A stretch of 64,000 nucleotides of DNA from assembly GCA_902626605.1 (NCBI GenBank), contig CACOFZ010000004.1:1-64000 (forward strand), given 5' to 3'. The translations under genes were made by a program, and so were the position numbers. Below, in pieces: positions 1-12,237 of this stretch. The notes under the pieces are model-generated. The model did no database searches. It saw nothing but the letters and a program-made list of their open reading frames with translations, and was not told the origin of the DNA. This DNA is from an uncultured PS1 clade bacterium (GTDB taxonomy: Bacteria > Pseudomonadota > Alphaproteobacteria > MED-G09). How positions within the stretch are numbered: position 1 is the stretch's first letter; the number at the start of each line of letters is the position of its first letter.

Positions 1-1532
1 GACTCAATAACATGGTTATTTTCAGACAAGTAAATAGAAGATTGCCATAAGTATTGATAATCATGAGACATAAAATAATCAGCGAAGTAAATTCCTGAAA
101 AAATTGTTAGTATTGAAAGAATTATTAAAGGAAATAACATAACCCTTGGACTTTCGTGAATTTTTGAAAAAATTTCTGTTGAAATATTACTCTTACCATT
201 AAAAGTTAAAAATATAAGTCTCCATGAATAAAAGCTTGTAAGGAGAGCAGAAAATACTAACAAATAAAAAGCATAAAAATGTCCTTCAGTTTGTGAAACA
301 AATGCTGCTTCAATAATACCATCTTTAGAGTAGTAACCGGACATAAGAGGAGCCCCTGTTAATCCAAGTGTACCAATAAGCATAACTATCCATGTAAAAG
401 GTATAAGCTTATATAATCCTCCCATTTTTCTTATATCTTGCTCGTCAGATACTGCATGAATAACTGATCCAGAACCAAGAAATAAAAGTGCTTTAAAAAA
501 AGCATGAGTAAATAAATGAAAAATTGCAATTTGATACGCTCCAGATCCTAAAGCAACAAACATGTAACCAAGCTGAGAACATGTTGAGTAAGCTACTATC
601 CTTTTAATATCATTTTGAACTAGGGCAACTGTTGCAGCAAAAAAAGCAGTTGATGCACCAACAATAATTATAAAAGATAGAATTGATTGGGACATCTCAA
701 ATAATGGAGAACATCTGGCTACAAGGAAGATACCTGCTGTAACCATTGTTGCAGCATGAATTAATGCTGAAACTGGTGTAGGTCCCTCCATAGCATCAGG
801 AAGCCACGTATGAAGAAATAATTGGGCTGATTTACCCATTGCACCCATAAATAGAAAAAAACATGCTGTATTCAGAACATTAAAATCTATATTAAAAATT
901 GAAAAACTATTTGATGATAATTGTTTATTCATTGAAAAAATTGTATCGAAATCCAGAGAGCTGGTATGAAAAAATAAAATTGCAAGTCCTATCAAAAAAC
1001 CAAAATCTCCTACCCTATTAACTACAAAAGCTTTCATTGCAGCTGAATTTGCTGAGTCTTTTTTATGCCAAAAACCAATCAATAAATAAGAGGCTAATCC
1101 TACACCCTCCCATCCAAAAAATAATTGAAGGAAATTATTTGATGTAACAAGAATTAGCATTGCAAAAGTAAAAAAAGATAGATACGCAAAGAATCTAGTT
1201 TGGTGAGGATCGTGACTCATATAACCAATTGAATATATATGAACAAGAGAGGAAACAGATGTAACCACAACCAGCATAACAGAAGTTAATAAATCCAATC
1301 TTAAGGACCACTCAGTAGTTAAGTCCCCTGAACTCAACCATTCAAATAAAGGAACAACTAAATTATAACTTCCAGAAAGGGATAATTTCAAAAAATACAA
1401 GGATAAAAAAAAAGGAATAATTATCATTGTACATGAAAATGTATGACTAAGCATAAGATTTAATTTTTTTCCAAAAAAACCAGTTACTAAAGAACTTATT
1501 AATGGTAAGAATACTATTAAAAATAAGGCCAT
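1..1532 (-). CDS. nuoL: NADH-quinone oxidoreductase subunit L, partial (C-terminal end beyond window start)
   Basis: Open minus-strand frame running off the window edge; ATG (rc of cat 1530-1532) gives [25 protein letters not shown]...; immediately upstream gene is nuoK, TAATG overlap. Confidence 0.9.
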   Translation of the reverse strand, partial: MALFLIVFLPLISSLVTGFFGKKLNLMLSHTFSCTMIIIPFFLSLYFLKLSLSGSYNLVVPLFEWLSSGDLTTEWSLRLDLLTSVMLVVVTSVSSLVHIYSIGYMSHDPHQTRFFAYLSFFTFAMLILVTSNNFLQLFFGWEGVGLASYLLIGFWHKKDSANSAAMKAFVVNRVGDFGFLIGLAILFFHTSSLDFDTIFSMNKQLSSNSFSIFNIDFNVLNTACFFLFMGAMGKSAQLFLHTWLPDAMEGPTPVSALIHAATMVTAGIFLVARCSPLFEMSQSILSFIIIVGASTAFFAATVALVQNDIKRIVAYSTCSQLGYMFVALGSGAYQIAIFHLFTHAFFKALLFLGSGSVIHAVSDEQDIRKMGGLYKLIPFTWIVMLIGTLGLTGAPLMSGYYSKDGIIEAAFVSQTEGHFYAFYLLVFSALLTSFYSWRLIFLTFNGKSNISTEIFSKIHESPRVMLFPLIILSILTIFSGIYFADYFMSHDYQYLWQSSIYLSENNHVIE

Positions 1533-1855
1533 TATCCACTCATCTTGTTAATTTTATCGACTTCTATGTTTCCAGCATTTCTAAAATATACAACTAAAAT
1601 GGCTAGACCAATTGCAGCCTCTCCAGCTGCAACTGTTAAAATGAAAAGTGAAAAAATTTGACCAACTGAATCATTAAGAAAGGCTGAAAAAGCAACTAAG
1701 TTTATACTTATACTCAACAAAATAAGCTCTAAAGACATTAAGATTATAATGACATTTTTTCGATTCAAAAAAACGCCTATAACACCTATTGTAAAGAGCA
1801 TTGAGGATAAAATTAAATAATGACCTAGTTCAATTATCATTATTAACTCTATCAT
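1532..1855 (-). CDS. nuoK: NADH-quinone oxidoreductase subunit K
   Basis: 107 aa membrane protein, NuoK-like ([30 protein letters not shown]), nuo operon context. Confidence 0.95.
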   Translation of the reverse strand: MIELIMIIELGHYLILSSMLFTIGVIGVFLNRKNVIIILMSLELILLSISINLVAFSAFLNDSVGQIFSLFILTVAAGEAAIGLAILVVYFRNAGNIEVDKINKMSG

Positions 1856-2447
1856 TTAGTTTAATATCGACTAGCTCGATACTTGCCTTAGATTCTCTAT
1901 TAATTTGATTACTAATATTTTGGCGTCTTACATAATCTCTGTGTCGAAGAGTAAGAACTATGGCTCCAATCATTGCTACTAATAATATAAAACCAGCAAG
2001 TTGAAATTGCAGAAAATAATCTGTGTATATTAAATTTCCAAGTATCTCAGTATTAGATAAATTACTTATATATGATCTTCCGATAATTCTAAATTCATTG
2101 GAAAAAATTTCTGGAGTATAAATCATTAAACTAATTTCTAAAAATAGAATAGCTCCAATGAAAAGACCAAGAGGAAGAAATTTTTTAGTCTCTTTTTTGA
2201 TATTTTCAATATTAAAATCTAACATCATAATGACGAATAGAAATAATACAGCAACTGCCCCTACATAAACAATAACAAGTATTAATGCTAAAAACTCTGC
2301 TCCGGCTAATAGAAAAATGCCAGCAGCATTAACAAATGAAAAAATTAAAAAAAGGACTGAATTAATTGGATCTTTTGAAAATATAACCATCAAAGCAGAA
2401 AGGATGATTGTTGCTGAGAAAATATAAAAGAGAAATGCTGGAAACAT
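1830..2447 (-). CDS. nuoJ: NADH-quinone oxidoreductase subunit J
   Basis: 205 aa NuoJ-like membrane protein ([29 protein letters not shown]), nuo operon context. Confidence 0.95.
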   Translation of the reverse strand: MFPAFLFYIFSATIILSALMVIFSKDPINSVLFLIFSFVNAAGIFLLAGAEFLALILVIVYVGAVAVLFLFVIMMLDFNIENIKKETKKFLPLGLFIGAILFLEISLMIYTPEIFSNEFRIIGRSYISNLSNTEILGNLIYTDYFLQFQLAGFILLVAMIGAIVLTLRHRDYVRRQNISNQINRESKASIELVDIKLNDRVNNDN

Positions 2448-2460
2448 AGTTTAAAAACGC

Positions 2461-2955
2461 CTATCGAAAAGGTGAGTCCCTCTCAATATTCTTTACTAAA
2501 GAAACTTCCCATCTATCGCCATTATCCATAAGTTTTTCTTTGCTGTATAAAAGTTCTTCTTTGGTTTCGGTGGCAAATTCAAAGTTTGGCCCCTCAACAA
2601 TAGCATCAACAGGACAAGCCTCTTGGCATAAACCACAATAAATACATTTAACCATATCAATGTCGTATCTAATTGTTTTTCTTACACCGTCGTTATCTCT
2701 TGGTCCCGCGTCTATTGTAATTGCCTGCGCAGGACAAACTGCTTCGCATAATTTACAGGCTATACAACGTTCTTCACCATTAGGATATCTTCTCAAAGCA
2801 TGTTCACCCCTAAATCTTGAGGATAATTTACCTTTTTCAAAAGGATAATTAATAGTGGCCTTTCTTTTAATTACGAAATATTTCATACCAACAAAATATG
2901 CTTTAATAAAATCCCACTGAAGATATGTTTTTAAAAAATTTAGAATAAATTTCAT
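2461..2955 (-). CDS. nuoI: NADH-quinone oxidoreductase subunit I (2x[4Fe-4S])
   Basis: Two ferredoxin motifs [12 protein letters not shown] and [12 protein letters not shown]. Confidence 0.97.
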   Translation of the reverse strand: MKFILNFLKTYLQWDFIKAYFVGMKYFVIKRKATINYPFEKGKLSSRFRGEHALRRYPNGEERCIACKLCEAVCPAQAITIDAGPRDNDGVRKTIRYDIDMVKCIYCGLCQEACPVDAIVEGPNFEFATETKEELLYSKEKLMDNGDRWEVSLVKNIERDSPFR

Positions 2956-2963
2956 CTTAAGTC

Positions 2964-3968
2964 CTATGGTGCAATATCAAAAATTAATAAAAAACTTGCA
3001 GTTAAAACAACCCAGAACATAGAAATTGGAAGAAAAACTTTCCATCCCAATCTCATAAGCTGATCGTATCTATATCTTGGAACGAGGGCTTTAACCATTG
3101 AAAATAAATAGAAGACAAATGCAACTTTTAACATAAACCAAACCACCCCAGGTATAAGGGTAAACGGAGCAATATTAAATGGAGGTAGCCAACCTCCAAA
3201 AAACAAAATTGTAGTCATAGCGCACATTAAAAATGTTGCTGCTAGTTCACCTAAAAAATAAAGCATAAATAATGTTGATGAATATTCTGTTTGGTAGCCA
3301 GCAACCAATTCAGCTTCAGCCTCGGGTAAATCAAAAGGAGGTCTGTTTGTTTCAGCCAACGCTGAAACAAAAAAAATTATAAACATTGGAAATAAAGGAA
3401 AAACAAACCATAAATTTTTTTGAGCTATAACAATATCTGATAAATTTAATGAACCTACGCATAATAGAACAGCAATAATTACAAATCCAATTGATACTTC
3501 GTAAGAAACCATTTGGGCAGCAGATCTCATAGCCCCCATAAATGGATATTTTGAATTTGAAGCCCAGCCCCCCATCATTATCCCATATACTCCGAGAGAA
3601 GAAACAGCAAAAATATATAAAATTCCTACATTAATATCAGCAACAACCCAATTTTCTGCAAAGGGTATTACTGCCCAAGATGATAAAGCAACAAAACAAG
3701 TAACAATAGGCCCTAGGATAAAAATCATTTTGTTAGCTTTTTCAGGAATTATAATCTCTTTAAATAACAGTTTTAAAAGATCAGCTGCTGATTGAAGAAG
3801 GCCGAATGGTCCCACAACATTTGGTCCTTTTCTTAACTGAACAGCAGCCCATATTTTCCTGTCAGCATATATTCCAAAATAAGCCATTAGAAGCACAGCA
3901 ATCATTACTAATAATGATTGCAGAAAAATAATCATTAAGGGCATTATGTAACTTATAAAAAATGACAT
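2964..3968 (-). CDS. nuoH: NADH-quinone oxidoreductase subunit H
   Basis: NuoH signatures ([49 protein letters not shown]). Confidence 0.97.
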   Translation of the reverse strand: MSFFISYIMPLMIIFLQSLLVMIAVLLMAYFGIYADRKIWAAVQLRKGPNVVGPFGLLQSAADLLKLLFKEIIIPEKANKMIFILGPIVTCFVALSSWAVIPFAENWVVADINVGILYIFAVSSLGVYGIMMGGWASNSKYPFMGAMRSAAQMVSYEVSIGFVIIAVLLCVGSLNLSDIVIAQKNLWFVFPLFPMFIIFFVSALAETNRPPFDLPEAEAELVAGYQTEYSSTLFMLYFLGELAATFLMCAMTTILFFGGWLPPFNIAPFTLIPGVVWFMLKVAFVFYLFSMVKALVPRYRYDQLMRLGWKVFLPISMFWVVLTASFLLIFDIAP

Positions 3969-6032
3969 TTAATCAATCGCCTGTTCTAATTTTTTTGAAA
4001 TATTGTTTCTCTCACACATCAATTTTGATGACCGAGTTATTGAGTTAGATAACCAAAAATTATTTAAAGAATCTGTAAAGATATGATCTTTTATATCTTT
4101 TGAGTTTAATTTTTTTGGAAATTTCTTGCTCGAAAGACAAAAATCTAAATCAGATAAGTTGGGATAATCATAAAATAAACTAGACCTTAATTCTTCGAAA
4201 CTTTTAAAAATATTTGATAAACCCATAGTTTTTGATATCAATGAAATAATTTCCCAGTCTTCCTTTGCTTCTCCAAGGGGGAAAGTAGCTCTTATAGACT
4301 CTTGAACTCTACCTTCAGTATTAATAAAAAGTCCATTTTGTTCATTAAATGAGGGAGATGGTAAAATTAAGTCGGCTATGTTCGCACCTTTATCACCATG
4401 ATGCCCCTGATAAATAATAAAACAATCATTTTTTTCGGATAAATCAATTTCATCAGCACCTAAAAGGAATAAAGTTGAAATATCTCCTGTTTTATAACTT
4501 TTAATAATTTGATCTAAATTTTTACCTTTTTCTCCCGGTAAAAAGCCAATTTCCATTGCCCCAGGCCTTGAAGCTGCAGTATGAAGAACGTTGAAACCAT
4601 TCCATTCATCTTTTAAAAAATTATACTTATGTGCTAACTCAATACACAGGTTTAAATAATCTTCTCCTTTATTTCCCCTCAAGGCACCTTGGCCAATAAT
4701 CATTAATGGTTTATTCATTTTTAATAAATTTTTACTAAATGAACTTTTACCATCAATTAAGTCATAAATTATCGCGGGGTCATCACCTAGAAATTTATAA
4801 TCATAATTTAAATCAACCTTTCTACCTAACAATCCAATGGAGTAGTTATTTTCTTTTGATTTTCTAATTAGTCTAGAGTTAATAATAGAGGCTTCAATTT
4901 TAGGGTTTGTACCAATTAATAAACAGCCATCAGATTCATCTATTCCTGATAATTTAGAGTTAAACAGCCATCTCTCTCTATCTCCGCTAATTTTGGAACC
5001 ATCTTGTCTGCATTCAGTGTTGGGAGACTTAATTGACTCCATTAATTTTTTTAATGCATATATAGACTCTATTGATGCTAGATCACCAATAATTGAAGCG
5101 ATTTTTTCAGGTTTAGTATTTAAAAACTTATCTGAAGCGACATCAAGGGCTTTTTCCCAACTTATTTGTCTAAGCTTACCATCTGTTCTAAGATAAGGTT
5201 TATCAATTCTTTGAAGGCTTAAGCCATCCCAAAAAAATCTTGTTTTATCAGAAATCCACTCTTCATTTATTTCATCATTGTTACGGGGTAAAACCCTCAT
5301 AACTTTATTACCTTTAGTATCTATTCTTATATTTGAACCTACAGCATCCATTATATCAATGGACTCTGTTTGCTTAAGCTCCCAGGGTCTTGCAGAGAAC
5401 GCATATGGTTTTGAAGTTAAGGCGCCAACAGGACATAAATCTATGACATTTCCAGATAATTCAGATTTAACAGCTACATCAAGATATGTTGTAATTTCCA
5501 TATCGCGACCTCTTCCAATAGCTCCTATCTCATCTGAACCTGAAACTTCAGTTGAAAAACGAACGCACCTAGTACAATGAATACATCTGTTCATTTCTGT
5601 TTTAATAAAAGGCCCCATATCCTTATTTTCAACAGAGCGTTTATTTTGTTCGTATCTACTTCCGCCTACTCCATAGGCAACTGACTGATCCTGTAAATCA
5701 CATTCACCACCTTGATCACAAATTGGACAATCAAGTGGATGGTTAATTAAAAGAAATTCCATGACCCCTTCTCGAGCCTTTTTCACTCTTTGTGTTTTTG
5801 TATGAATTTTTAAGCCATCAGAAACCTGCATTGCGCATGAAGCTACAGGTTTAGGACTCATCCCTCTTGCATCTTCAATATCAACCAGACACATTCTGCA
5901 ATTACCGGCAACAGAGAGTTTTTCATGATAACAGAATCTTGGTATTTCTACCCCAGAAATTTCACATGCCTGTATAATTGAGAGATTTTCTTCAACTTCA
6001 AAATCTTTTCCATCTATTATAATTTTAGGCAT
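3969..6032 (-). CDS. nuoG: NADH-quinone oxidoreductase subunit G
   Basis: N-terminal 2Fe-2S and Fe-S motifs (CRMCLVDIE, CPICDQGGECDLQDQS, CIHCTRCVRF), molybdopterin-like C-terminal domain. Confidence 0.95.
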   Translation of the reverse strand: MPKIIIDGKDFEVEENLSIIQACEISGVEIPRFCYHEKLSVAGNCRMCLVDIEDARGMSPKPVASCAMQVSDGLKIHTKTQRVKKAREGVMEFLLINHPLDCPICDQGGECDLQDQSVAYGVGGSRYEQNKRSVENKDMGPFIKTEMNRCIHCTRCVRFSTEVSGSDEIGAIGRGRDMEITTYLDVAVKSELSGNVIDLCPVGALTSKPYAFSARPWELKQTESIDIMDAVGSNIRIDTKGNKVMRVLPRNNDEINEEWISDKTRFFWDGLSLQRIDKPYLRTDGKLRQISWEKALDVASDKFLNTKPEKIASIIGDLASIESIYALKKLMESIKSPNTECRQDGSKISGDRERWLFNSKLSGIDESDGCLLIGTNPKIEASIINSRLIRKSKENNYSIGLLGRKVDLNYDYKFLGDDPAIIYDLIDGKSSFSKNLLKMNKPLMIIGQGALRGNKGEDYLNLCIELAHKYNFLKDEWNGFNVLHTAASRPGAMEIGFLPGEKGKNLDQIIKSYKTGDISTLFLLGADEIDLSEKNDCFIIYQGHHGDKGANIADLILPSPSFNEQNGLFINTEGRVQESIRATFPLGEAKEDWEIISLISKTMGLSNIFKSFEELRSSLFYDYPNLSDLDFCLSSKKFPKKLNSKDIKDHIFTDSLNNFWLSNSITRSSKLMCERNNISKKLEQAID

Positions 6033-7318
6033 TACTGCTCCACTAAAATTTTATTTTTTGTACTAATAAGCCTTTCTTCCATGTAACTTCTGAAATGTCT
6101 TATCAGCCCTTGAACAGGCCAAGCAGCAGCATCTCCTAGTGCACAAATACAATGACCTTCAATTCTTTTTGTTAAATCAAGAAGTGTATCAATCTCATCT
6201 ACTCTAGCACTGCCGTTTGCCATTTTTTCCATCATTTCCCATAGCCATGTTGTTCCCTCTCTACATGGAGTGCATTGCCCACAGCTTTCATGTTTGTAAA
6301 AATAAGAAATTCTTGAAATTGCCTTAATTAAATCAGTTGATTTATCCATTACTATTACAGCTGCAGTGCCTAAGCCAGAATTTACTGCTTTCAATGAGTC
6401 AAAATCCATAAGAACTGTATCACAAATATCCTTTGGAAGCATTGGTACTGATGATCCACCAGGAATTACAGCTAATAAATTATCCCAGCCACCTCTTACA
6501 CCACCAGCATGTTTCTCAATAAGATCTTTAAGAGGTATTCCCATTTCCTCTTCAACATTACATGGATTGTTTACATGTCCTGAAATACAAAAAATCTTTG
6601 TTCCAGTATTTCTCTCCCTGCCAAGAGATGAAAACCAATCCGCCCCTCTTCTTAAAATTGTCGGAACCACAGCTATACTCTCAACATTATTTACGGTAGT
6701 TGGACAGCCGTATAAGCCTGCAGTAGCGGGAAAAGGAGGTTTTAACCTAGGCATCCCTTTTTTTCCCTCTAAACTCTCTAATAAAGCCGTTTCCTCGCCG
6801 CATATATATGCTCCAGCTCCATGATGGATGTATATCTCAATATCTTCTCCAGAGTTGCATGCATTTTTTCCTACTAGACCGTTTTCATAAGCTTCATTTA
6901 GTGCGGTTTCTAATGATATCCTTTCATTATAAAACTCACCTCTAATGTAAATATAACAAATATTTGCACCCATAGCTTTGCAGGCGATAATACAGCCTTC
7001 GAGGAGTTTATGAGGTTCATTTCTAATTATATCTCTATCTTTACATGTACCGGGCTCAGACTCATCTGCATTTACAACTAAGTAATGGTTTTTACCAGTT
7101 GGTTCCTTTGGCATAAAAGTCCATTTTGTTGCAGTAGGAAAACCAGCGCCTCCTCTACCCCTAAGACCAGACTTTGTAAGCTCTTGAATTATTTGATCTC
7201 TATCTTTTTGCAAAATATCTCTTGTATTTGACCAGTCCCCTCTTTTTTTAGCATCAGCTAAATTTGGTGACTCAAAACCATATAGATTACTAAAGATTCT
7301 ATCTTCTTTTCTAAGCAT
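6032..7318 (-). CDS. nuoF: NADH-quinone oxidoreductase subunit F
   Basis: NuoF signatures ([48 protein letters not shown]). Confidence 0.97.
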   Translation of the reverse strand: MLRKEDRIFSNLYGFESPNLADAKKRGDWSNTRDILQKDRDQIIQELTKSGLRGRGGAGFPTATKWTFMPKEPTGKNHYLVVNADESEPGTCKDRDIIRNEPHKLLEGCIIACKAMGANICYIYIRGEFYNERISLETALNEAYENGLVGKNACNSGEDIEIYIHHGAGAYICGEETALLESLEGKKGMPRLKPPFPATAGLYGCPTTVNNVESIAVVPTILRRGADWFSSLGRERNTGTKIFCISGHVNNPCNVEEEMGIPLKDLIEKHAGGVRGGWDNLLAVIPGGSSVPMLPKDICDTVLMDFDSLKAVNSGLGTAAVIVMDKSTDLIKAISRISYFYKHESCGQCTPCREGTTWLWEMMEKMANGSARVDEIDTLLDLTKRIEGHCICALGDAAAWPVQGLIRHFRSYMEERLISTKNKILVEQ

Positions 7319-7898
7319 TTTGTTTACCCGTATTAATAGGTTCAGATGAAACTCTTCCTATTTGAGATCCAACTTTTATAGCCTTTTTCTTTTTTATATT
7401 GTTTATTAAATCAATCATATTTTCATAATTTAAATCTTCATAATAATCTTCATTTACCTGAACAGCCGGTGCGTTTACACAGGCACCAAGACACTCAACC
7501 TCAAGCCAACTTATACTTTCAGAGGAAACTTCACCCTCTTTTCCAACCAACTCAACACAAGCTTTTTTAATTTTATCAGACCCTCTTAACCAACAAGGTG
7601 TTGTTCCACAAACTTGAATAAAGTGGTCTCCAGTTGGTTTTAAATTAAACATTGAGTAAAATGTGGCTATTTCTAATACTCTCATTTTTGGCATCTCAAG
7701 AATTTCAGCAACTTTTGAAATAGCTTTTTCAGGAAGCCAACCTCCTGCTCTTTTTTGAGCTATATAAAGACTTGGAACAACAGCAGATTGCTTTCTATCT
7801 TTTGGATAGTTTTTTATAATCTTATCAATAAGCTCGTTGTCTTTCTTGCTGAAAGAAAATGTTTCTGGTTGATTGATATCTAATCTTTTTATAGTCAT
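7311..7898 (-). CDS. nuoE: NADH-quinone oxidoreductase subunit E
   Basis: Thioredoxin-like 2Fe-2S protein ([27 protein letters not shown]). Confidence 0.96.
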   Translation of the reverse strand: MTIKRLDINQPETFSFSKKDNELIDKIIKNYPKDRKQSAVVPSLYIAQKRAGGWLPEKAISKVAEILEMPKMRVLEIATFYSMFNLKPTGDHFIQVCGTTPCWLRGSDKIKKACVELVGKEGEVSSESISWLEVECLGACVNAPAVQVNEDYYEDLNYENMIDLINNIKKKKAIKVGSQIGRVSSEPINTGKQNA

Positions 7899-9073
7899 CT
7901 ATCAACCTCACCAAAAACCAAATCCAATGAACCTAGAATTGCTGATAGGTCAGGTAACAAATGCCCCTTACCAAGATAATCAATAGCTTGAAGATGTGCA
8001 AAACCTGGTGCGCGAATTTTACATCTATATGGTTTATTTGTTCCGTCAGATATCAAATAAACACCAAACTCTCCTTTAGGAGCTTCAATAGCTCTGTAGA
8101 CATCACCTGGCCCTACATCATAACCTTCTGTATATAATTTAAAATGATGAATAAGGGCTTCCATTGAAGATTTCATTTCTGCTCTTTTTGGTGGAGCTAT
8201 TTTTTTATCTTCACAAATTATTGGCCCAGGTTTCATTCTTTCAATAACTTGCTTAATAATTGAAATTGATTGACGACACTCTTCAACCCTAATCAAATAT
8301 CTATCATAATTATCACCGTTTTTTCCTACAGGAATTTGAAAATCAAGTTGATCATATATTTCATAGGGTTGAGTTTTTCTTAAATCCCAGTGATAACCTG
8401 AGCCTCTAGCCATAACTCCTGTTAAACCCCAATCTAAAACATCTTGTTTAGTAACAATACCTATATCAACATTTCTTTGTTTAAATATTCTATTTTCAGT
8501 AAGAAGACTCTCTAAATCGTCCAAAACTTTTAAAAATGGATCACAAAACTTAAAAATGTCATTAACTAAAGTTTCCTCAATATCTTGATGTACACCACCT
8601 GTTCTAAAATAAGCAGCATGAAGTCTTGAACCGCAGGCCCTTTCATAAAAGACCATGAGTTTTTCTCTCTCTTCCCAACCCCACAATGTTGGAGTTAATG
8701 CACCTACGTCCAAGGCTTGAGCCGGTACATTAATCATATGATTTAAAATTCTTCCAATTTCAGAGTATAAAACTCTTATACATTGAGCTCTTTCTGGGAC
8801 TTGAACATTTAAAAGACTCTCAACTGCAAGAGTGAAAGCATGCTCTTGATTCATTGGTGCAACATAATCTAAGCGATCAAAATAAGGCAAAGCTTGTAAA
8901 TATGTTTTATTTTCGATTAATTTTTCAGTACCTCTGTGAAGAAGACCAATATGAGGCTCCACTCTTTCAACGACCTCTCCATCTAAATCGAGAATGAGCC
9001 TTAATACACCGTGCGCAGCTGGATGCTGAGGACCAAAATTAACTCTAAATTTTTCACTAGTCTTATTTGTCAT
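7895..9073 (-). CDS. nuoD: NADH-quinone oxidoreductase subunit D
   Basis: NuoD signatures ([48 protein letters not shown]). Confidence 0.97.
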   Translation of the reverse strand: MTNKTSEKFRVNFGPQHPAAHGVLRLILDLDGEVVERVEPHIGLLHRGTEKLIENKTYLQALPYFDRLDYVAPMNQEHAFTLAVESLLNVQVPERAQCIRVLYSEIGRILNHMINVPAQALDVGALTPTLWGWEEREKLMVFYERACGSRLHAAYFRTGGVHQDIEETLVNDIFKFCDPFLKVLDDLESLLTENRIFKQRNVDIGIVTKQDVLDWGLTGVMARGSGYHWDLRKTQPYEIYDQLDFQIPVGKNGDNYDRYLIRVEECRQSISIIKQVIERMKPGPIICEDKKIAPPKRAEMKSSMEALIHHFKLYTEGYDVGPGDVYRAIEAPKGEFGVYLISDGTNKPYRCKIRAPGFAHLQAIDYLGKGHLLPDLSAILGSLDLVFGEVDR

Positions 9074-9686
9074 TGACTAAATCACTCTCTAAATCATTTT
9101 CAGGGTACTCAATACCCTCCCATGGACTTTCAAAGTCGAAACTTCTAAATTCTTGTTTTAGTTCAACAGGTTCATACACAACTCGCTTTTTTGACTCGTC
9201 ATATCTTACCTCAACATAACCAGTTAAAGGGAAGTCTTTCCTTAATGGATGACCTTCAAAGCCATAATCAGTAAGTAATCTTCTAAGATCTTTATTACCT
9301 TTAAAATTAATTCCAAATAAATCATATGCCTCTCTTTCATACCATTCCGCACAAGGAAAAAGTTTTGAAACACTTATTATTGAGTCATTGTTATCAGTAA
9401 AAGTTTTTACTCTAATTCTTGAGTTATTTGACATCGATAAAAGGTTGTAAACAACTTGAAATCTTATTTCATTCTCTGGCCAGTCGACACCGCATAAATC
9501 AGTTAGTTGAGAAAATAAGAAATCTTCACCATCTCTCAAAAACTTTAACAAATCATAAAGGTTTTCATTATCAACATATATAGAAAGATCATTTGCAGAA
9601 ACTTCAGTTTTTACAATAAGTGCTCTTATTTTCGAGTTACTTTCAATGTCATTTATTAATTGAGAATAATTTTTTTGTTTATACAT
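9063..9686 (-). CDS. nuoC: NADH-quinone oxidoreductase subunit C
   Basis: NuoC signature ([53 protein letters not shown]). Confidence 0.97.
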   Translation of the reverse strand: MYKQKNYSQLINDIESNSKIRALIVKTEVSANDLSIYVDNENLYDLLKFLRDGEDFLFSQLTDLCGVDWPENEIRFQVVYNLLSMSNNSRIRVKTFTDNNDSIISVSKLFPCAEWYEREAYDLFGINFKGNKDLRRLLTDYGFEGHPLRKDFPLTGYVEVRYDESKKRVVYEPVELKQEFRSFDFESPWEGIEYPENDLESDLVNDK

Positions 9687-9694
9687 TCTAACTT

Positions 9695-10222
9695 CTATCT
9701 TTCAACAGTCCCAATTCTTCTTATTTTTTTCTGTAATTGTAAAATTCCATACATTAGAGCCTCTGCTGTAGGAGGACATCCAGGTACATAAATATCAACA
9801 GGAACAATTCTATCGCAACCTCGAACAACTGAATAAGAGTAATGATAGTATCCACCGCCATTTGCACATGAACCCATAGAGATTACATAGCGAGGCTCTG
9901 GCATTTGATCATAAACTTTTCTTAATGGTCCAGCCATTTTATTAGTTAATGTTCCAGCTACAATCATAACATCAGATTGCCTAGGTGATCCTCTTGGAGC
10001 AGTACCAAATCTCTCTAAATCATATCTAGGACCATTTGCTTGAAACATTTCTATCGCGCAACAAGCAAGACCAAACGTCATCCAGTGCAATGATCCAGTT
10101 CTAGCCCAATTAATTAATGACTCTGATGAAGTCACAAAAAACCCTTTATCAGTCATTTCAGACTGGAAATTTTCTGCATTACTTTTGGAAATTAATCCCA
10201 TTCTAATGCTCCTTTTTTCCAT
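9695..10222 (-). CDS. nuoB: NADH-quinone oxidoreductase subunit B
   Basis: NuoB signatures ([52 protein letters not shown]). Start may instead be the internal Met at 10201. Confidence 0.96.
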   Translation of the reverse strand: MEKRSIRMGLISKSNAENFQSEMTDKGFFVTSSESLINWARTGSLHWMTFGLACCAIEMFQANGPRYDLERFGTAPRGSPRQSDVMIVAGTLTNKMAGPLRKVYDQMPEPRYVISMGSCANGGGYYHYSYSVVRGCDRIVPVDIYVPGCPPTAEALMYGILQLQKKIRRIGTVER

Positions 10223-10557
10223 TCATAAATAAAACCGATAGTTAAAATTGTTAAAAAGAGCATCATTGAGAAAAACCCAAAGAAACCAATGTCTCCAAAA
10301 ACTATTGCCCATGGAAAAAGAAAGGCTACTTCTAAATCAAAAATAATAAATAAAATAGCAACTAAATAAAATCTTATATCAAATTTTGACCTGGCATCAT
10401 CAAAAGGATCAAAACCACATTCATATGGAGATAATTTCTCAGAGTCAGGGTTTTTTGGTGCAATTAAAAGTGGAGGTAAAATAAGCAACAGGGTAATAAA
10501 TAAGGACAAGCCCATAAAGACAACTATCGGTAAATAATCTTGCAGTATACCAGGCAT
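10192..10557 (-). CDS. nuoA: NADH-quinone oxidoreductase subunit A
   Basis: NuoA signature ([42 protein letters not shown]). Confidence 0.97.
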   Translation of the reverse strand: MPGILQDYLPIVVFMGLSLFITLLLILPPLLIAPKNPDSEKLSPYECGFDPFDDARSKFDIRFYLVAILFIIFDLEVAFLFPWAIVFGDIGFFGFFSMMLFLTILTIGFIYEWKKGALEWD

Positions 10558-10741
10558 ACTATTGCTCCTTTATCCCCCTCATATATTTGAGAGCAATATA
10601 TCCTTTGGGGTTAGGAATGCAATAAAATTCGAAAGAATTTGTAGGTTAAATAAAAATAAAAAATTTTGCAAATAAACCCAGAATAATCTTAATTTTAATA
10701 TTTAAAAAAAAAATTGAAGTTTCAGTATTTATAAAAAATAT

Positions 10742-12172
10742 TTATGGCTTAATTTGAGTTTTTAATGCACTTTTAACCTTAGATCCGTAAGGGGGTCGAA
10801 AAATATTTATTAAACTATCAAACTTAGTTTGAGTATAAATAGTTTTAGCATGCGAAAAATTCTTAAATCCTTCTATTCCATGATAGGAGCCAGTTCCAGA
10901 AGGTCCTACACCTCCAAAAGGCGCATTTTCTTGAGCAACATGAAAAACGACATCATTGATAGTTACACCACCAGAAGTAGTATTTTTTAAAACATTATTC
11001 ATTTCTTCAGTATTTTCTCCAAAATAATATAAACCAAGTGGTCTATCCTTTGAATTTATGTAATTTATTGTTTCAGATATATCAGAGTAAGTTTTTATTG
11101 GAAGAACAGGACCAAAAATTTCTTCTTTCATTACAGATAGATCATCATCAGGATTTATTATCAGTGTAGGAGGAATTTTATGATTCGGTTGTTGATCAAA
11201 ATCTTCATTTGATGGATTAATTTCAATTACCTCAGCTCCTTTGTCTTGAGCTTCCGAAATATAACCTTTTAATCTATCAAAATGTCTCTGGTTAATAACA
11301 GATGTATAATCAGGGTTTTCTTTTAGTGTTGGAAACATTTTTGCAATTATTTCTTTTGATTGAAATATAAAATTATCTTTTTTTGCCTCAGGAACAAAAA
11401 CATAATCAGGAGCAAGACAAATTTGTCCGGCATTAAGGGTTTTTCCAGCCATAATTCGGTTAACTGAAACATCAAAGTTTGAGCTATCTGAGATAATAAC
11501 TGGTGATTTACCACCTAACTCTAGTGTAACAGGAACTAAATTTTCTGATGCAGCTCTCATAACATGCTTTGCTATTGATGTTGCCCCAGTAAAAAGAAGA
11601 TGGTCAAAAGGAAGTGAAGAAAAAGCTTCACCAACATCAGGACCTCCAGTAAAAATAGCAACCTCCTCCTCTGAAAACTCTTCTGAAAACATTTTTTTCA
11701 TTAATTCGGAGGTTTTAGGAGTAAATTCTGATGGTTTTATCATCGCCCTATTTCCTGCTGCAAATATACTTCCGAGTGGCCCAAAAGTAAGAGTAACAGG
11801 GAAATTCCATGGACTTATAACACCAACTGTTCCAAGTGGTTGATACTCTATTTTTAATTTAGCTCCCAGAAAACCTAAGATTGATGGAGAAACTTTTCTT
11901 TTTTCGGGTTTAGTCCATTTATCTATATTTTCTTTAGCCATTTTAAGAGATGTAATTGAACCCGCAACGTCAGATAAAAGAGAGCTCTCCTTACTTCTGT
12001 GACCAAAATCTTCTGATATTGCATCAGCTATTTCATTTTGATATTTTATTAGAGAGGAAATACATCTGTTAATCCAATCTTTTCGAACAGAAACTGGTAA
12101 AGGACCATCAATAATATGTTGTTGTTTTTGCTTTTCTAAAATTTCTTTCATTCTATCAAAGTTACTCATCAA
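10742..12172 (-). CDS. Aldehyde dehydrogenase family protein (coniferyl-aldehyde dehydrogenase-like)
   Basis: ALDH motifs (VTLELGGKSPVII, NAGQICLAPDYV, EEIFGPVLPIKTY, SGGVTINDVVFHVAQENAPFGGVGPSGTGSYHG). Confidence 0.85.
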   Translation of the reverse strand: MMSNFDRMKEILEKQKQQHIIDGPLPVSVRKDWINRCISSLIKYQNEIADAISEDFGHRSKESSLLSDVAGSITSLKMAKENIDKWTKPEKRKVSPSILGFLGAKLKIEYQPLGTVGVISPWNFPVTLTFGPLGSIFAAGNRAMIKPSEFTPKTSELMKKMFSEEFSEEEVAIFTGGPDVGEAFSSLPFDHLLFTGATSIAKHVMRAASENLVPVTLELGGKSPVIISDSSNFDVSVNRIMAGKTLNAGQICLAPDYVFVPEAKKDNFIFQSKEIIAKMFPTLKENPDYTSVINQRHFDRLKGYISEAQDKGAEVIEINPSNEDFDQQPNHKIPPTLIINPDDDLSVMKEEIFGPVLPIKTYSDISETINYINSKDRPLGLYYFGENTEEMNNVLKNTTSGGVTINDVVFHVAQENAPFGGVGPSGTGSYHGIEGFKNFSHAKTIYTQTKFDSLINIFRPPYGSKVKSALKTQIKP

Positions 12173-12237
12173 TTACCTCTTAAAGTTAATTATTAATAAA
12201 CTATTTTTTTTAAAGATAAAATCAATCATTAATTTTT

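Noticed and set aside
2660-2848. 62-aa plus-strand ORF
   Set aside because: Antisense to nuoI ferredoxin motifs.
4993-5580. Two plus-strand ORFs (67 and 100 aa)
   Set aside because: Antisense to nuoG.
6366-6824. 152-aa plus-strand ORF
   Set aside because: Lies wholly antisense to nuoF, which has unambiguous family motifs; no recognisable domain.
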